Assembly (NCBI GenBank): GCA_947095585.1
Contig: OX352762.1
Location: forward strand, 120,248,930 to 120,312,929
Source: Nephrocerus scutellatus
Lineage: Eukaryota > Arthropoda > Insecta > Diptera > Pipunculidae
Length of the DNA stretch: 64,000 nt
Direction: 5' to 3'
Shown here: piece after piece, positions 12,895 through 24,823 of the stretch
Layout: each line of letters starts with the position of its first letter
How positions within the stretch are numbered: position 1 is the first letter of the stretch
Translations under genes and position numbers: made by a program
Notes under the pieces: generated by a model
Databases searched by the model: none
The model's input: the letters and a program-made list of their open reading frames with translations, nothing else
Told to the model about the DNA's origin: nothing

Positions 12895-14480
12895 AGATCT
12901 CGACTCTTCTATATCTTCTTTTGAATTGGTTGCAGGCTTCTATTGCTTTTGTTCCTGCCTGGAAAACGGTTGGAAATTTTTCTAAGGGTATTCGTAGTGT
13001 GGTTCTGAGCCCGAATACTCCTGCTTCTGTTGCTTTTTTTAGGTCATATACCAGATAGATGCAGATAGGTTGTTTGTGATATTTAGAACTTGATTTTGTT
13101 CTGGTATTCTTATTGAGAAGTTCCTTTGGAAATTAGTGGTTTTTATCATTGAGTCTGATTATAGGACAATTCCACTATCTATCTTGTCTTTGGTACTGAT
13201 GTTTGTATGTTCTGGTCTATTAGCTTTAATTTGGTTAGTTATATTAAGTTTAATGACTAGCTTTTGATGTGTATACGTGAAGTGGTGGAAGTCCCAGCAG
13301 CTTTTCAAGAACTGCCATTGGACCTGTCTTTATTGCACCTGTTGCACTTAGACGAATTAGTATCTGAATTTTATTTAGTTTTGAGCGTGTCGTAGATTGC
13401 TCTGTTTTTGGTGATCATATAAGGGCTGCATATGTAAGCCTGAGTTTAATATGGCTTTGGTGTAGCCATAGAGTCATTTGGGGGTTTATTCCCCACGTTT
13501 TGCTAAACATGCGTTGGCAAATGAAGTAATCTTTAGTTTATTGTTAGTTTTTGGTCGAACATGACCTCCAGACATTTGGCAGATATTAGTTGGAGAATTT
13601 TGCCTTGGAATTTTAGTGTTGAAGGTGATATTCTTTCTTTTTTTTTTCTTTTTGTGAAGACAGTGCACACTTTTTTGTCTGGGTTAACAATTAGGTCGAC
13701 CTAAGTCTAGTTTGAGAGCGAATTTCATGCGTTCTGTTATCGTACTCTAGAATGTAACACGAACCATTAGGAGTTTGTCATCCGCACAGCTAATATTTGT
13801 GATAAGATTACTCTTAAGGCTGTCAAGTAGCTGGTTCATTACTAGTAGCCACAAAAGTGTTAATAGGACGCTGGCTTGTGGACAGCCTCTAGTTGCCTCT
13901 ACTTTAATGATTTCGTCACCAAACAAGATTCGAATTTTCATAGCTTTTAACATGATCATGACCGATCCTATGACAAATGAGTTTATACCCATAGTTCTAG
14001 GTTGTCATTGAATTACTTCGAAGTTAGTGTTGTCGAAAGAGTCGATGAAGGCTCATAGTATCATTTCTTTACTTCGAAGTATGTCTTCGATTTCAACTGA
14101 CAGCTCATGAATTGATGTTTCTGTAGATTTTGCAGTCCGATGTGCAGGTTGGCTGGAGCTTAGAGGGTTTCGTTGGATAACATACTCTTTCGTTGAAGTA
14201 TGTTATGCAACGAAACCCTCTAACATGTCAACATGCATATCATGTCTTATGTTGTGACCTATTATTTTCTCCATGGCTTTAAGTATAAATGATGCGAGGC
14301 TAATTGCCATGGTCCCCTTCAGGGTATTTCTTCCCTATTTTTGGTAAGAAAATCACTCGCACTTCTCTTCAGCACCTTGGTACATATTCTGGCTTTGTAG
14401 AGTCTTACGAAAAATACATTATTATTTTGTATATTGATTAATTTTATTGCTCTGATTCGTATACAAAATAACTATCCTCC
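12895..14480 (-). pseudogene. R1/Jockey-like LINE relic (RT and RNase H)
   Basis: Minus-strand reading gives RT pieces: a decayed PKxGKxxPEG region near 14340; RNPLSS/AYT-type sequence near 14150, with an inverted duplication (14161-14222); and TRGCPQASVL..LLWLLVMNQLLDSL..CADD at 13900-13770, where the Y of YADD has become C. The thumb segment GPMAVLEKLLGLPPLHV lies near 13320. Further down, NLSASIW..T and a GVGAG-like remnant near 13060-12990 represent the start of RNase H. Stops and frameshifts occur throughout. It resembles the families at 46770-49954 and 58705-60075 but is more decayed. Confidence 0.7.
14161..14222. repeat. Long hairpin: 26-nt arms, 10-nt loop
   Basis: Bases 14161-14186 are the reverse complement of 14197-14222 with one mismatch (G at 14176). 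The spacer is CTTTCGTTGA. The arms match the coding sequence of the surrounding LINE, so the structure looks like a short inverted duplication of retrotransposon sequence. Confidence 0.9.
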
Positions 14481-16979
14481 CACATTTGATACAGCACCTG
14501 AAGAGATACGGAAATGTTTGGAGCGGTGAGTAAGTAACCTAGAATTGTTTTATTTTATTATTATATATAAGTATATAACCTCATTTAAACCTATAGCGAA
14601 GATCAAAGTACCTTTCAGTTTGATTCGACTCTTCTTGTTCGCAAGAAATGCACATGCAATCATCAAATTTAGAAAAAGCTACCCAAACACTATTTTTAAT
14701 TATTAAGCATTTAAGTATGTAGGATTAATGAATTATGTAGAATATTTCGATTCAGGTTTCATAATTGAGCACCAGTTAGATTTCTGCAAATCAAGTTACG
14801 CACTTTACTCTGCGAATGAAATAGGAAAAAATGGATATGATGCGCTGAATAGCTGAATAACCACTCCCGTTATAGCTAAAAGCCGTTCAAAATTAAAAAA
14901 AAATCTTCCAATAAAATATTTAATTATCAAATTGGTCAAATAATGAGGGAAAAAATTCATAATCAGGCGGTTCTAGAGCCTATGCTGAGTTGAAACAATC
15001 TGAGGATGTGCTTTTGTTGGCGAACTCAAATTAGCATTCAACGCCTGTACATGATGATGGATGGCAACCGTCAGGCAGCAAATAATGAAATTGAATGAGG
15101 TGCTAAAAGGCAAGCGATCATCGCATTGATAACGCAACGTGTGCGTGTCAGATCCGTATAGTCATTCGTGCCAGCAACCAACCGTTTTACACTTTTCGCA
15201 CTTGGCTGATGGACGGCTTTGACACGTAGGTAGACTGTCTGATCCCCTATGTTTGTGGCTTCGTTGGGGGTTTAGGAGTTGTTGCGATTTTTTTAACTCA
15301 CTCATAACTGCAAATGGGCAAAAGGCCAAATGCCATCGAGCAGAAGACGGCAAAAGTTGGCGAGCATAATGCGTCATGTCATTTGTTTGATTTATTTTTC
15401 CGGATAAAATCCGTACCAAGTCATAATAAAGGTTCGGTTAGGTGGGATACATTAAATTAAGTGTGCAAAATTGTAATGCTAGGCTTTATCTATGTGTGTG
15501 GTGGGCGGTAATGGCTTCACAATTTCGCATAACAATAAAGTGGACAAAATCAGGAATTTTATATCAAACCGTATAAAGTTTACTGAAAGTAAAGGTTGAA
15601 TTTGCTTTCAGTCTGTGATTAAGAGAAGTGTAAATGTCTTAGCACAGAGGAAGTAGGAAGTCAACGACTTTTCGTTTTGTTAAATTACAAAGCATACATT
15701 AATGAGGGTTCTTTAGGAGAAGATTCGCCCGTTTCATAATGGCACACACACACACCTACACAAACTGGTAGATAATCCCTCAAAATACTTCTACCGCAGC
15801 TCTTCCTATGAGTTATGGCATTAGATAACATACACGTAACTGAAAGAATGAAGGAAAAATCACATTCAGCACGTCAGAAAGTTTGAAGTACCAAGCTTGT
15901 TTCAAGCTGTTAAGCCTCTTTTCGTTTATATCCTTCGCTTAGAATTGAAAATCATACTCGTATAGGTATTTTGTATGTACAATGGAGACTGTAACTTGAA
16001 AGGATTGTGTCAATAGAGAGCTATGTAGAAGATAACCATTCGTTGTTTTTTAACAACTCGGCAATAGAGAAGGCAGCAACCTGTGGAATAATGTTCCGTT
16101 AGCCTTCACGATGTAATCAACACTCATTTTTCCTCCGAATCGCTGGGGAAGCACAACATTAAAAAAGGTCAAATTATTTCAAGTGCTTGTTCGTTTCTTT
16201 TACGCTCCTCATAAAAATTTCGACTGTCAAACAAGTCAACCAGCAAAATAAATAAACTCGTAGTTTAACGGGTATGCTTTTCTTGTACAGGACTAAAAGG
16301 CGTACCGCGTACGTTTGCAGATTTGATGAAAATAAGGAGAAATTGCTGACTTGTGTTTCTAACTAATTTGCATTTTGTGAATATCAAATGAACTCCATCT
16401 GATAATGGCAGCCATGTGCTTAAAACTCACGAATGAGAATGATGATGGTACTTGGTGGTTAAATTATCATTTAATTAAATTTGAATTGTTATTATGTGAT
16501 TTAGTAAAATTTTAAGAAAAAAAAAGGAAGTAAGTAAGTCTGTCGCGCACAAGGGTTTTTTTTTATGATCATTACTTAGCCACAGCATGGGCGAATTAAC
16601 AACTCCTTGGAGTGTATTCCTATTGGAGCCTTCTATCTGCAATAGGAATGAACACTAAACGCAGTTTTATCTAGCTGCAGGAAATATAAGTTGGTCGTAG
16701 ACAGCATAAAGAAATGGAAACTAGCCATAAACTCGATGAATTTAGTGACTTCTGTTGTATTAGTTGAGGTGAGAATATATGTCGTCTAAACTGGGCCATT
16801 TAATCGCACAAAATCTTCTTTAGGCCCATGAAAACTATACCTTGGATATGATGTTTTTCACTTCATACCGAATAGGAATAATAATAATAAAAGTTCCCCA
16901 GATGTATCAAAACCAAATACAGGAACTGGAAGGGGAGTATTCGGATCTAGAATCACATAACAAATACCCAATGGAAATC
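14481..16979. other. No recognisable gene
   Basis: The longest open frames (about 70-85 codons, for example 15419 to 15162 minus and 16842-17051 plus) lack family resemblance. The last of these runs into family A sequence. A short CA repeat is at 15739-15753. Confidence 0.4.
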
Positions 16980-18549
16980 TCGGATCCATATGTAAGTAAA
17001 TCCTACCGCAAAGGACTTTCTGAGGAGGATCTTTTCGCTCATGCGAGCTAGATGTCCTGCCCCCCGGATCCTAGCGAGCTTAATTCTCTTCACGATATTG
17101 ACATCGCGCTAACGCTCTTAGATCTCATCATTATAGAGTATCCGGAATCGTCCTTCCTCACATACGGGGCCAACAATTCTCCGAAAGGTCAGAGTGCTTT
17201 TTGTTGAACACACAAGTTTCGGATCCATATGATTGTAAGTAGTGCGGTATGACCATTGTCTTATACACCAGAAGCTTGGATGTTATGGCTATATTCCTGC
17301 TTTTGAAGAGTCCTGACAGACTATAGAAGTCTTTGTGGGCTTTAAGCAACCGAGTGCGTATTTCTGGTTCCGTGCTGTTATCGGCTGCTACAGTTGACCC
17401 GAGATAGTTAAAGGATTGCACTACTTCAAACCACTCCACTATTGTTATTGTGGGACCAATGTTGGGTCTTCTGCTCGCAAGCGTGGCCATTATTTTGCTC
17501 TCATTAATGTGCAGCCCCAGATTTTGTGCCGCCCGTTCGATCTGGATGAAAGCTTCCTGTACTTTATACCAGCGAAGTCAATGTCATTTGTGTAAGCCAG
17601 TATCTGAATTGACTTATAGAGGAATGTTCCTCTCGCCGTTACGACAGAGTCTCGGATCACTTTCTTCAACGCCAGGTTGAAGGGGACGCAGGCCAGTCCA
17701 TCTCCTTGTATGAGCCAGTTATAAATGTTGATTGGGCTTGATAGTGATCCGGATATTTTTACTTGGCTTATACTATTGATCATGGTCAACCTACATATTC
17801 GTCAGTTTAATTGGGATGCCGAATTCTCTAATTGCTTATAAAGTTCTACTCTGACTATGCTATCATAGGCGGCTTTAAATTCTGTAAAAGGATGGTGTGG
17901 TGAGTTTTGAAACTCTCGACATTTTTCTGTCACTTGCCTAAGGGTGTAAAACTGATCAGTTGTTTATTTGCCTGAGATTAAGCCTTACTGGTATGGACTA
18001 GTGATGACTTTAGCATATGGGGCTATCCTGTCATGCATGATAGAAAAGGAAACCTTAAACGCGGTACTCGACAACGTTATACCACAATAATTGCTCCATA
18101 TTGTGATATCTCCTTTCCTTATATATGGGGCACAGGATGCCTCTTCGCCAGTTTTCTGGCATCGCTTCTTTCTCCCATACTTGCACTTTTAGTTTATGAA
18201 TTTCTTGGTGTATTCCGGGACCTCCTAATTTAGTCCGCTCCGTTGTAATTCCATCTGATCCTGGGACTTTATTATTTTTGAGCCGATTTATCGCTCTGCT
18301 ATCTTCGTCTTCGGTCATTGGTGGAGTCTCCAATTCCTCAGTTAGCTGGCTATTAAGCAACTCATGAAAATACTCTTCCCATCGCTCTAAAATGCCTTTG
18401 TGATTGGTGATCAGATTATCCTCTTTGTCTTTGCAGCATATCCAACGCGTTGTATATTACGTCATACCGCGGACCCTTTGGTAGAACTTCCGCGCCTGGT
18501 GCGGTCCTCGCTCTCTGTACTGTTCTAGTTCACGGACGAGATTCTCCTC
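16980..18549 (-). pseudogene. RTE-like LINE (family A) copy 3
   Basis: On the minus strand this copy starts in the linker (RGRVLEL-type region near 18549-18400) and continues with NRLKNNKVPGSDGI near 18270. RT fingers, an interrupted palm, a SAGIKYRKLSS-type stretch after the YADD position (here reading TNDID near 17590) and the thumb VQSFNYLGSTVAADNS near 17410-17380 follow. It ends about 17000, inside the C-terminal segment. The last 20 bases (CATATGGATCC-containing) repeat a thumb-region phrase also present near 17225, suggesting a small rearrangement at the 3' end. No ATG tail is present. Confidence 0.8.
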
Positions 18550-18659
18550 ACAGGCTGACACAACAACAACAAAACAACCAGAATCGTAAAGCAAGCATCG
18601 CTGCTTACAGCGCATCAGCTCATCAGCACACACAGAACACAGTCATTATAGTATGATAT
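18550..18659. other. Unassigned spacer
   Basis: A short ACAACAACAAAACAACC stretch is the only structure. Confidence 0.3.
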
Positions 18660-18874
18660 GATCTGATGCCACTATATGGGAAAAAATTATATGGGAGCTC
18701 CCCGATTCCGCAACCCGATCAATATCAAATTTTAATAAAAAGTATTGTCACATGTGTCCAAAGTTTAAATAAAATCGGACTTTAGGAAGTGTGTTAAAAA
18801 TTTATCACAAGATTCTGCCCACCAGTCAGCCAGCCAGCCATGGACACGCGAAGTTAATATAGAGAATTTAAAAA
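18660..18874 (-). repeat. Family R repeat, short copy
   Basis: The minus-strand terminal motif (GAAGTTAATATAGAGAATTT in plus orientation) is at 18852-18871. It is preceded by a CAGCCAGC microsatellite and the CTTTAGGAAGTGTGTTAAAAA phrase that follows the terminus in other copies. Only about one internal unit is present, with the GC cluster replaced by GGGAGCTCCCCGATTCCG. Confidence 0.65.
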
Positions 18875-20142
18875 TTGTAGCTAATACTTGAAACTTATCT
18901 ATTTATAATTTGAAATACCTCTAGAACTTATCTTATCTAATTTGACTTTGCCAGCGAATTTTATACATAAACCTTAATGTACCCCGTGAGTGCCTTGAGT
19001 GTTGACTTATTGTTTTTTGTAATACAATTAATACTTTGTTTGCAATATCGTAATAATACTCTCTGCAGTTTTAACGTTAACTTGTTCTAGGTGGAATGTT
19101 TATAAATTTTTCAGTCGGTTAACAAGCTGGACGAAAATCCACAAAAGACATGGAGTTGGTAAATATCGGAGAAAATAATATCAAGAGAAAGGTATTCCTA
19201 TATCACTGTAAAATATGTAAGTGCATAAAATCCACTATCGCACTTCAATCACGCGGCTCTCTGCATGCCAAATAAATATATCCGCACGCAAGTACGCACG
19301 CACTCTGCACACGATCCCAGTTACGGTGTTAATGAAAATTGACGTCTGCCTAATGTGAGATTAGATTGCGCACACTCTAATGTTGCCTAGCGAAGGCAAC
19401 TGCTGGCAGCTTGTCACGAGTGGTTCAGTGCACTTAGCTAACTTGTTCAGTCAGTCAAAATGGAATCGATCTTCATTCGAATTGAATTAAGCCTTCTGGA
19501 AACCATATATTTTTTGTACATTTCGAACAACAGGTTGACAATTTAAATACACAAATTACGTTCAGCTTGGCAATATGGTTGTCAAATGAGCGTCTGACTA
19601 TCTGAATGCTTAATACCTTAAGTAATAAAAAAAAAAGAATTAGAAATAAATACCCCACAGCAATGCTGCGTATCAAAATATTTTGTTAACAATTCTGTTG
19701 GCCGAACTGGCACTGTTTTTCTTGGCTCGCATCGCATGTGGCATGGCATGCGTCCAACATGAATTTTGTTATCCTACCTTCCGTGTTTTCATTTCGATTC
19801 GTTTCGCAAAATATTTACAAATTGATGAGATACAACGTAAGAGACTTTTTAACGAATTCCCACTAGCAGTAGACAGTGTGCAGTGTGCACAGACATAATG
19901 GCGGAAAGTTGTAACATTTGTAATTACTTGAAGATGATCATTAGGAAATGGAAATTATATTTTTTTAAACAAAAAAAAACTTGAAAAATTAAAAATGGAT
20001 TTGATAATTCATCATAATTACATTTGGCTCTATCAGCCAGCCAAATAACAGCAATTTGAAAACTTTCGAGACTTCATTCTCATTCAGACAGCGAACTTTT
20101 TAATCCAACATCAGAAAGTCAACATCGCCTTCTAACTGTGAT
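18875..20142. other. No recognisable gene
   Basis: Open frames of up to about 70 codons (for example 19683-19898 plus) have no recognisable features. AT-rich homopolymer runs are frequent near 19960-20000. Confidence 0.4.
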
Positions 20143-21001
20143 TTCATCATCATATTTGGCTCTACAACCGAGGTCCGGTCCTGGCCTCCCACAAAAAATC
20201 TCTCCACAGGTCCTGATTTTGAGTCGATGTCATCCAGTTTTGCATTTCTAAAGTCTGGGGGTCCTGGTCTACCCCATTCTTCCAGCGTAGGCTTGGCCGG
20301 CCTCGCTGTCGTGTTCCATAAATCCTACCGCAAAGGACTTTCCGAGCAGGATCCTTTTTGCTCATGCGAGATAGTCGCTCGCCCACCGGAACCTAACGAA
20401 CTTAATTCTCTTCAAGATATTGACATCGCGGTAAGGCTCGTAGAACTCATCATTATATAGTCTCCGGAAACGTCCTTCCTCATCCATTGACCAAGCTTCC
20501 TGTACAGCTCTTTGGCTTCTACCAACGATGTTAACGTTGTCTGCGTAAGCCAGTATCTGAATGGACTTATAGAGGATTGTTCCTCTCGCCGTAACGTCAG
20601 AGTTTCGGATCACTTTCTCCAACGCCAGGTTAAAGAGGACGCCGGCCAGTCCATCCTCTTGTTGGAGTTGAATGGGCTTGAAAGTGATCCGGGTATTTTT
20701 ACTTGGCTTATAACATTGGTCATGGTCAACCTACATAGTCGCGTCAGTTTATTTGGGATGCCGAATTCTCTTATGGCTTTATACAGTTCTTCTCTGGCTA
20801 TGCTATCATAGGCTTATCATGGCTTAAAAGTCTATAAAAATATGGTGCAGTGAGTTTTGAAACTCTAGACATTTTTCCATCACCTGCCTTAGGGTGTAAA
20901 TCTGATCAATTGTTGATTTGCCTGGGATGAAGCCACACTGGCATGGACCAATGATGACTTTAGCGTATGGGGCTATTCTTTATTGAAGGATAGAGGAGAA
21001 A
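20143..21001 (-). pseudogene. RTE-like LINE (family A) copy 4
   Basis: The 3' tail (CATCATCATATTTGGCTCT in plus orientation) marks the start at 20143. The minus strand reads back through the C-terminal segment (GRPSLRWKNGVDQD, PARKVLCGRIYGTR) to RRLYNDEFYEPYRDVNI. It then joins QRAVQEAWSMDEEGRF, where the thumb is deleted, before LAYADNVNIVG (a D to N change in the catalytic YADD) and the palm and fingers up to about 21001. It is defective by the YADN substitution, an internal deletion and frameshifts. Confidence 0.85.
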
Positions 21002-21887
21002 CTGAAAGTATTCTTTAGGCGTGTCCATTTGTTTCGGTTAAGAAATTGTGTTACGCTCCTGTTGCTGATTGTAGAAATACAAGAAACGATGCTTTTTCAT
21101 TGATGTAGGTTTTTTATTGCAATAAAGACAAATGTTCTCTAGAAGAAGAATAAAATGGAATAATCAACTGAATGATCAACTGAATGAGATGCATATATTT
21201 TTGTTGTTGCCTATGTTGTATATTTATTTAGCCGCTCAAGAAATTTCACTTCTCTCACGTGTAATGAGATTCACACGCTCGAATTTGTTTTTTTTAATCA
21301 ATTCTATTTTCAATCTTAATACATTTTCCACTTCACTCCAGGCATATTGTTAATGTGATTTTGATCGCCATAATCTTTATCTGAATCCCGGTGCTTAATC
21401 GAGAATAACTTGAAATTTATGTCGGTGCAAAAAAAAAAAAAAAATAAACATAATTTTGATCGCACACTCATTTATTAAATTAATAAGATCATCTCTTTAC
21501 TTGAGCGTTTATTGTTAGGAACTTCATTCATTCAGATCGACATCGACATGCTGGGATGATAGCTCAAGTGATGACGAGTGATTTTTTGTTTTGATTAAAA
21601 GTTTTTCCTCAATCCATAAATTTTACCATGGAATGTTTCACAGTATACTAAGTGCTACTAACAATAACAATCATAATAATCGTACAGGAATGCTTGGTGG
21701 AAAGTTCAACAATTCGATATAAATTGTACTTTTCTCCCTTTGGTTTGCTACTAATTGCCATCAATCCACAGTAAGGCGGTCGGCTATCAGCAGAATAAGG
21801 GGAATAACACAAATTACGTCAAAATTGTGACTGGCCCTAACTATCTCTGATTGGTGGAATTGCGATAAAAGCTCCACGTGGTGCGCG
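21002..21887. other. No recognisable gene
   Basis: AT-rich spacer with an A run of about 16 bases near 21430-21445. No coding segment recognised. Confidence 0.4.
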
Positions 21888-23751
21888 TCGGTACGCGAGT
21901 ACAAGATTTGCGCGTAAAAATATCCACAAAGCCACTTGGGATTCACCTGATGGAGGCACTCGCAGCCTGATAGACTACGTGTTGATAGACCGCCGCCACA
22001 ACCCAAACCTGATGACGGTACGAACGTACCGAAGTGCCAACTTTGACTCGGACCACTCTATGGTGTTGTGCTCAGAGCGGGGATTGCATCATCGCGCAAA
22101 GACTGCATCCGCGAATCAGATTCGAGTTAACACGGCTTCTCTTTGCATCGAAGAGACCAGAAACAACTACGGTCAAGCGAAAGGACTCGCTCTAAATACA
22201 GGGAGAGTAATTTCAAGGGATGAGATGTCTGGCGTAAAAAAGATATCAACACGCCTTAAGAATACTGTCATTAGTTTTGCAGACTCCATCTTAGGCAGTA
22301 GTCGTAGAGATCGGGAAAACTGGTTCGATGACGAATATAAGCTAGCGACTAAACGTAAGAATGCTGCATAGGGAGCAATGCAACAATCTCATAGAACGCG
22401 GGCACGCGAAAATTAATGTAAAGAGCTCAGAAGATATGAAAAAAGAGTTCACCGGCGAAAGAAAGCAGTCTGGTAGAAGAATCTCGTCCATGAACTAGAA
22501 CAGTATATAGTGCAAGGACCGCACCAGGCGGGGAAGTTCTACCAAAGAGTCCACGGTATGACGCAATATACACCGCGTTGCACATACTGCAAAGACAAAT
22601 ATGGTAATCTGATCGCCAATCTCAAAGGCATCTTAAAGCGATGGGAAAAGCACTTTATTAAGTTGTTAAATGGCCACCTTACTTAGGAATTGGAGGCTCC
22701 ACTAATGACTTAAGACCACACTATGCTGCCAAGCATAGACAAAGTTAGCATAGCAATAAATCGGCAGAGCAATTTCAACAGGAGAGTCCGCAATACACCA
22801 AGCAATACATGCAATAATAGTGCAAGTATGGGAGGAAGAAGCGTTGCCAGAAGACTGGTGAAGAGGCAAGCTGTGCCCCATATGTAAGAGAGGAGATATC
22901 ACAACATGCAGGAATTATCGTGGTATAACGTTTTTGAGTACCGCGTATAAGATTGTTCCATACCAGGGTGGCTTCATCCCAGGCAAATCAACAAATGATC
23001 AGATTAACACCCTTAGGCAGGTGATGGAAAAATGTCTAGAGTTTTAAAACTCACTACACTATAGACTATGAAGCCGCTTATGATGGCATAGCCATAAAGC
23101 CATGAGAGAATTCGTTGGTAGAAACGCAAGAGCTGTACAGGAAGCTTTCTTCCAGATCGGGCAGGCGGCGCGAAATCTGGGACTGCACATAAATGAGAGC
23201 AAAACAAAGTACATGGTGGTCACGTCCGTGAGTAGAAGATCCAACGTTGGTCCCGCAATTAAAATAGTGGAGCGCGAATTTGAAGTAGTCCAATCCTTTC
23301 ACTATCTCGGGTCAACTGTAGCAGCCTATAACAGTATGGAACTAGAAATACGCGCACGGTTGCCTAACGCCAACAAAGCCTACTATAGTCTGTCAAGGCA
23401 CTTCAAATCCAGGAACATCCAAGCTGCTGGTATATAAGACAATGATCATACCAGTACTTATATATGGATCCGATACTTGGGTGCTTAGCAAAAAGCATTG
23501 TGACCTCTTACCCGCGTTTGAGAGAAAAGTCTTACAGAAATCTGTTGGCCCCATATGTGAGGGAAGTCGATTCCGGAGACTCTATATTGATTGGATCTAC
23601 CAGTGTTTTCGCGATTTCAGCATCGAGAAGCGAATTAAGTTCGGTGAGCGGGACACCTAGCTCCTTTGCGGTAGGATTTATGGAACCCGACAGAGTGGCC
23701 GGCCAACGGCCAAGCCTACGCTGGAAGGATGGCGTAGACCAGTACGCCAGG
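21888..23751 (+). pseudogene. RTE-like LINE (family A) copy 5
   Basis: This copy retains the best endonuclease C-terminus in the window: STRFARKNIHKATWDSPDG, IDYVLIDRRHNPN and SANFDSDHSMVLC, with the conserved SDH, at 21900-22060. The linker (22080-22700) and the RT fingers (about 22820-22990) follow. Two deletions remove most of the palm: the sequence passes from AMREF near 23112 straight to RNARAVQEAFFQIGQAARN. The thumb (FEVVQSFHYLGSTVAAYNS) and C-terminal segment up to RWKDGVDQ follow. The 3' tail is missing after about 23751, so the copy is truncated at both ends. Confidence 0.85.
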
Positions 23752-23863
23752 ACAGGACAATTATTTCAGCAGCAATAAATTGCAGAATGCAGCATGAGCA
23801 GTTGCCAATGACAATCACCCTTCCAGAACAAAACCTACACCAAACAGTCAAATTTTAAATGGT

Positions 23864-24250
23864 TTAATGGTATTTCGTAAATTATTTCGTATTGCTGACT
23901 TGCTGGAATTTTGCTTATTAACGAAGCCGTTTAGCCAGAAATGGGCTTCATCGCTGAGAATGATTTTGCGATGAAAATCGGGATCATTTTCGCACATGCT
24001 TAGGGTCCAATAACTGAAGTTATGTCGCAACTGATGGTCGTTGGGCATAGTTCTTGGATGAAAGCGATATTTTAGAGATGCAGGTATAAATATTTGCGTA
24101 AAATGCACTACAAACTGGTCACAAAGATGCCTAATTTTGGAGATCAACGTAGAATCGACAAATTTGGGACTTCACTTACACTTGCATTTGTATCGACAAT
24201 ATTCTCGTCACTCCTGGTGTGTCTTTTTGTCGTTGGCACTAGAGCATTAT
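23864..24250 (-). pseudogene. Old DD41D-type mariner transposase relic
   Basis: Minus-strand translation aligns by eye with residues about 66-173 of the intact transposase at 53435-54520. It gives TRSDENI for RTEENI, VPNLSI for NDNLSI, FIQEL for LVQEL, PNDHQLRHNFSYW for PHDHRLRREFSDW, and ILSDEAHFWLNGFVNKQN for LFSDEAHFLLNGYVNKQN. The first catalytic Asp is present; the rest of the catalytic domain is lost and there are stops and frameshifts in the N-terminal part. It is clearly a different, much older lineage of the same transposon group. Confidence 0.75.
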
Positions 24251-24443
24251 TGGATGTATATGTTGACTCAAATTTGTCAACTAGAATTTCAATTGTTCGT
24301 ATATCTGTATAAGTACCATGGCAGAAAATTCAAGTGAGTACACGTAAAATTGTCACAGCCGACAATAATCGATCAAAAAATTTGTATAAGTGGCAAACGT
24401 TGCTGATGCATGTAACTATTTCAAAATTAAATAGCAGTTATAG
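24251..24443. other. Unassigned spacer
   Basis: No feature recognised between the mariner relic and the tandem duplication. Confidence 0.3.
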
Positions 24444-24823
24444 ACAAATTCGAACGTCAGATAAACCTCAGCTAGCCTTACGGATAACAGGAAAACCTTA
24501 TTAGAAAATTGGGACATCCCAATTGAAAATCAGTATGTTGTCATAGATGAACAACCTGTTAGGTGCTGCGCTCCTTCTACTAATTCACCTTACGCCTTTC
24601 TTTCACAACTGCCATTACAGTCGAGATACATCCACAAATTGGAACGTCAGATAAACCTCAGCTAGCCTTACGGATAACAGGAAAACCTTATTAGAAAATT
24701 GGGACGTCCCAATTGAAAATCAGTATGTTGTCATAGATGAACAACCTGTTAGGTGCTGCGCTCCTTCTACTAATTCGCCTTACGCCTTTCTTTCACAACT
24801 GCCATTACAGTCGAGATACATCC
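24444..24823. repeat. Recent 190-bp tandem duplication
   Basis: Bases 24444-24633 and 24634-24823 are direct copies with an exact 190-bp offset. The visible differences are a C/G after ACAAATT, ACATCCC versus ACGTCCC, and AATTCACC versus AATTCGCC. No protein family or RNA gene is recognised in the unit, and the flanks continue as single-copy sequence. Confidence 0.92.

Noticed and set aside
22702..23302. Several minus-strand frames of 60-74 codons
   Set aside because: They are antisense to family A copy 5 and encode no recognisable domain.
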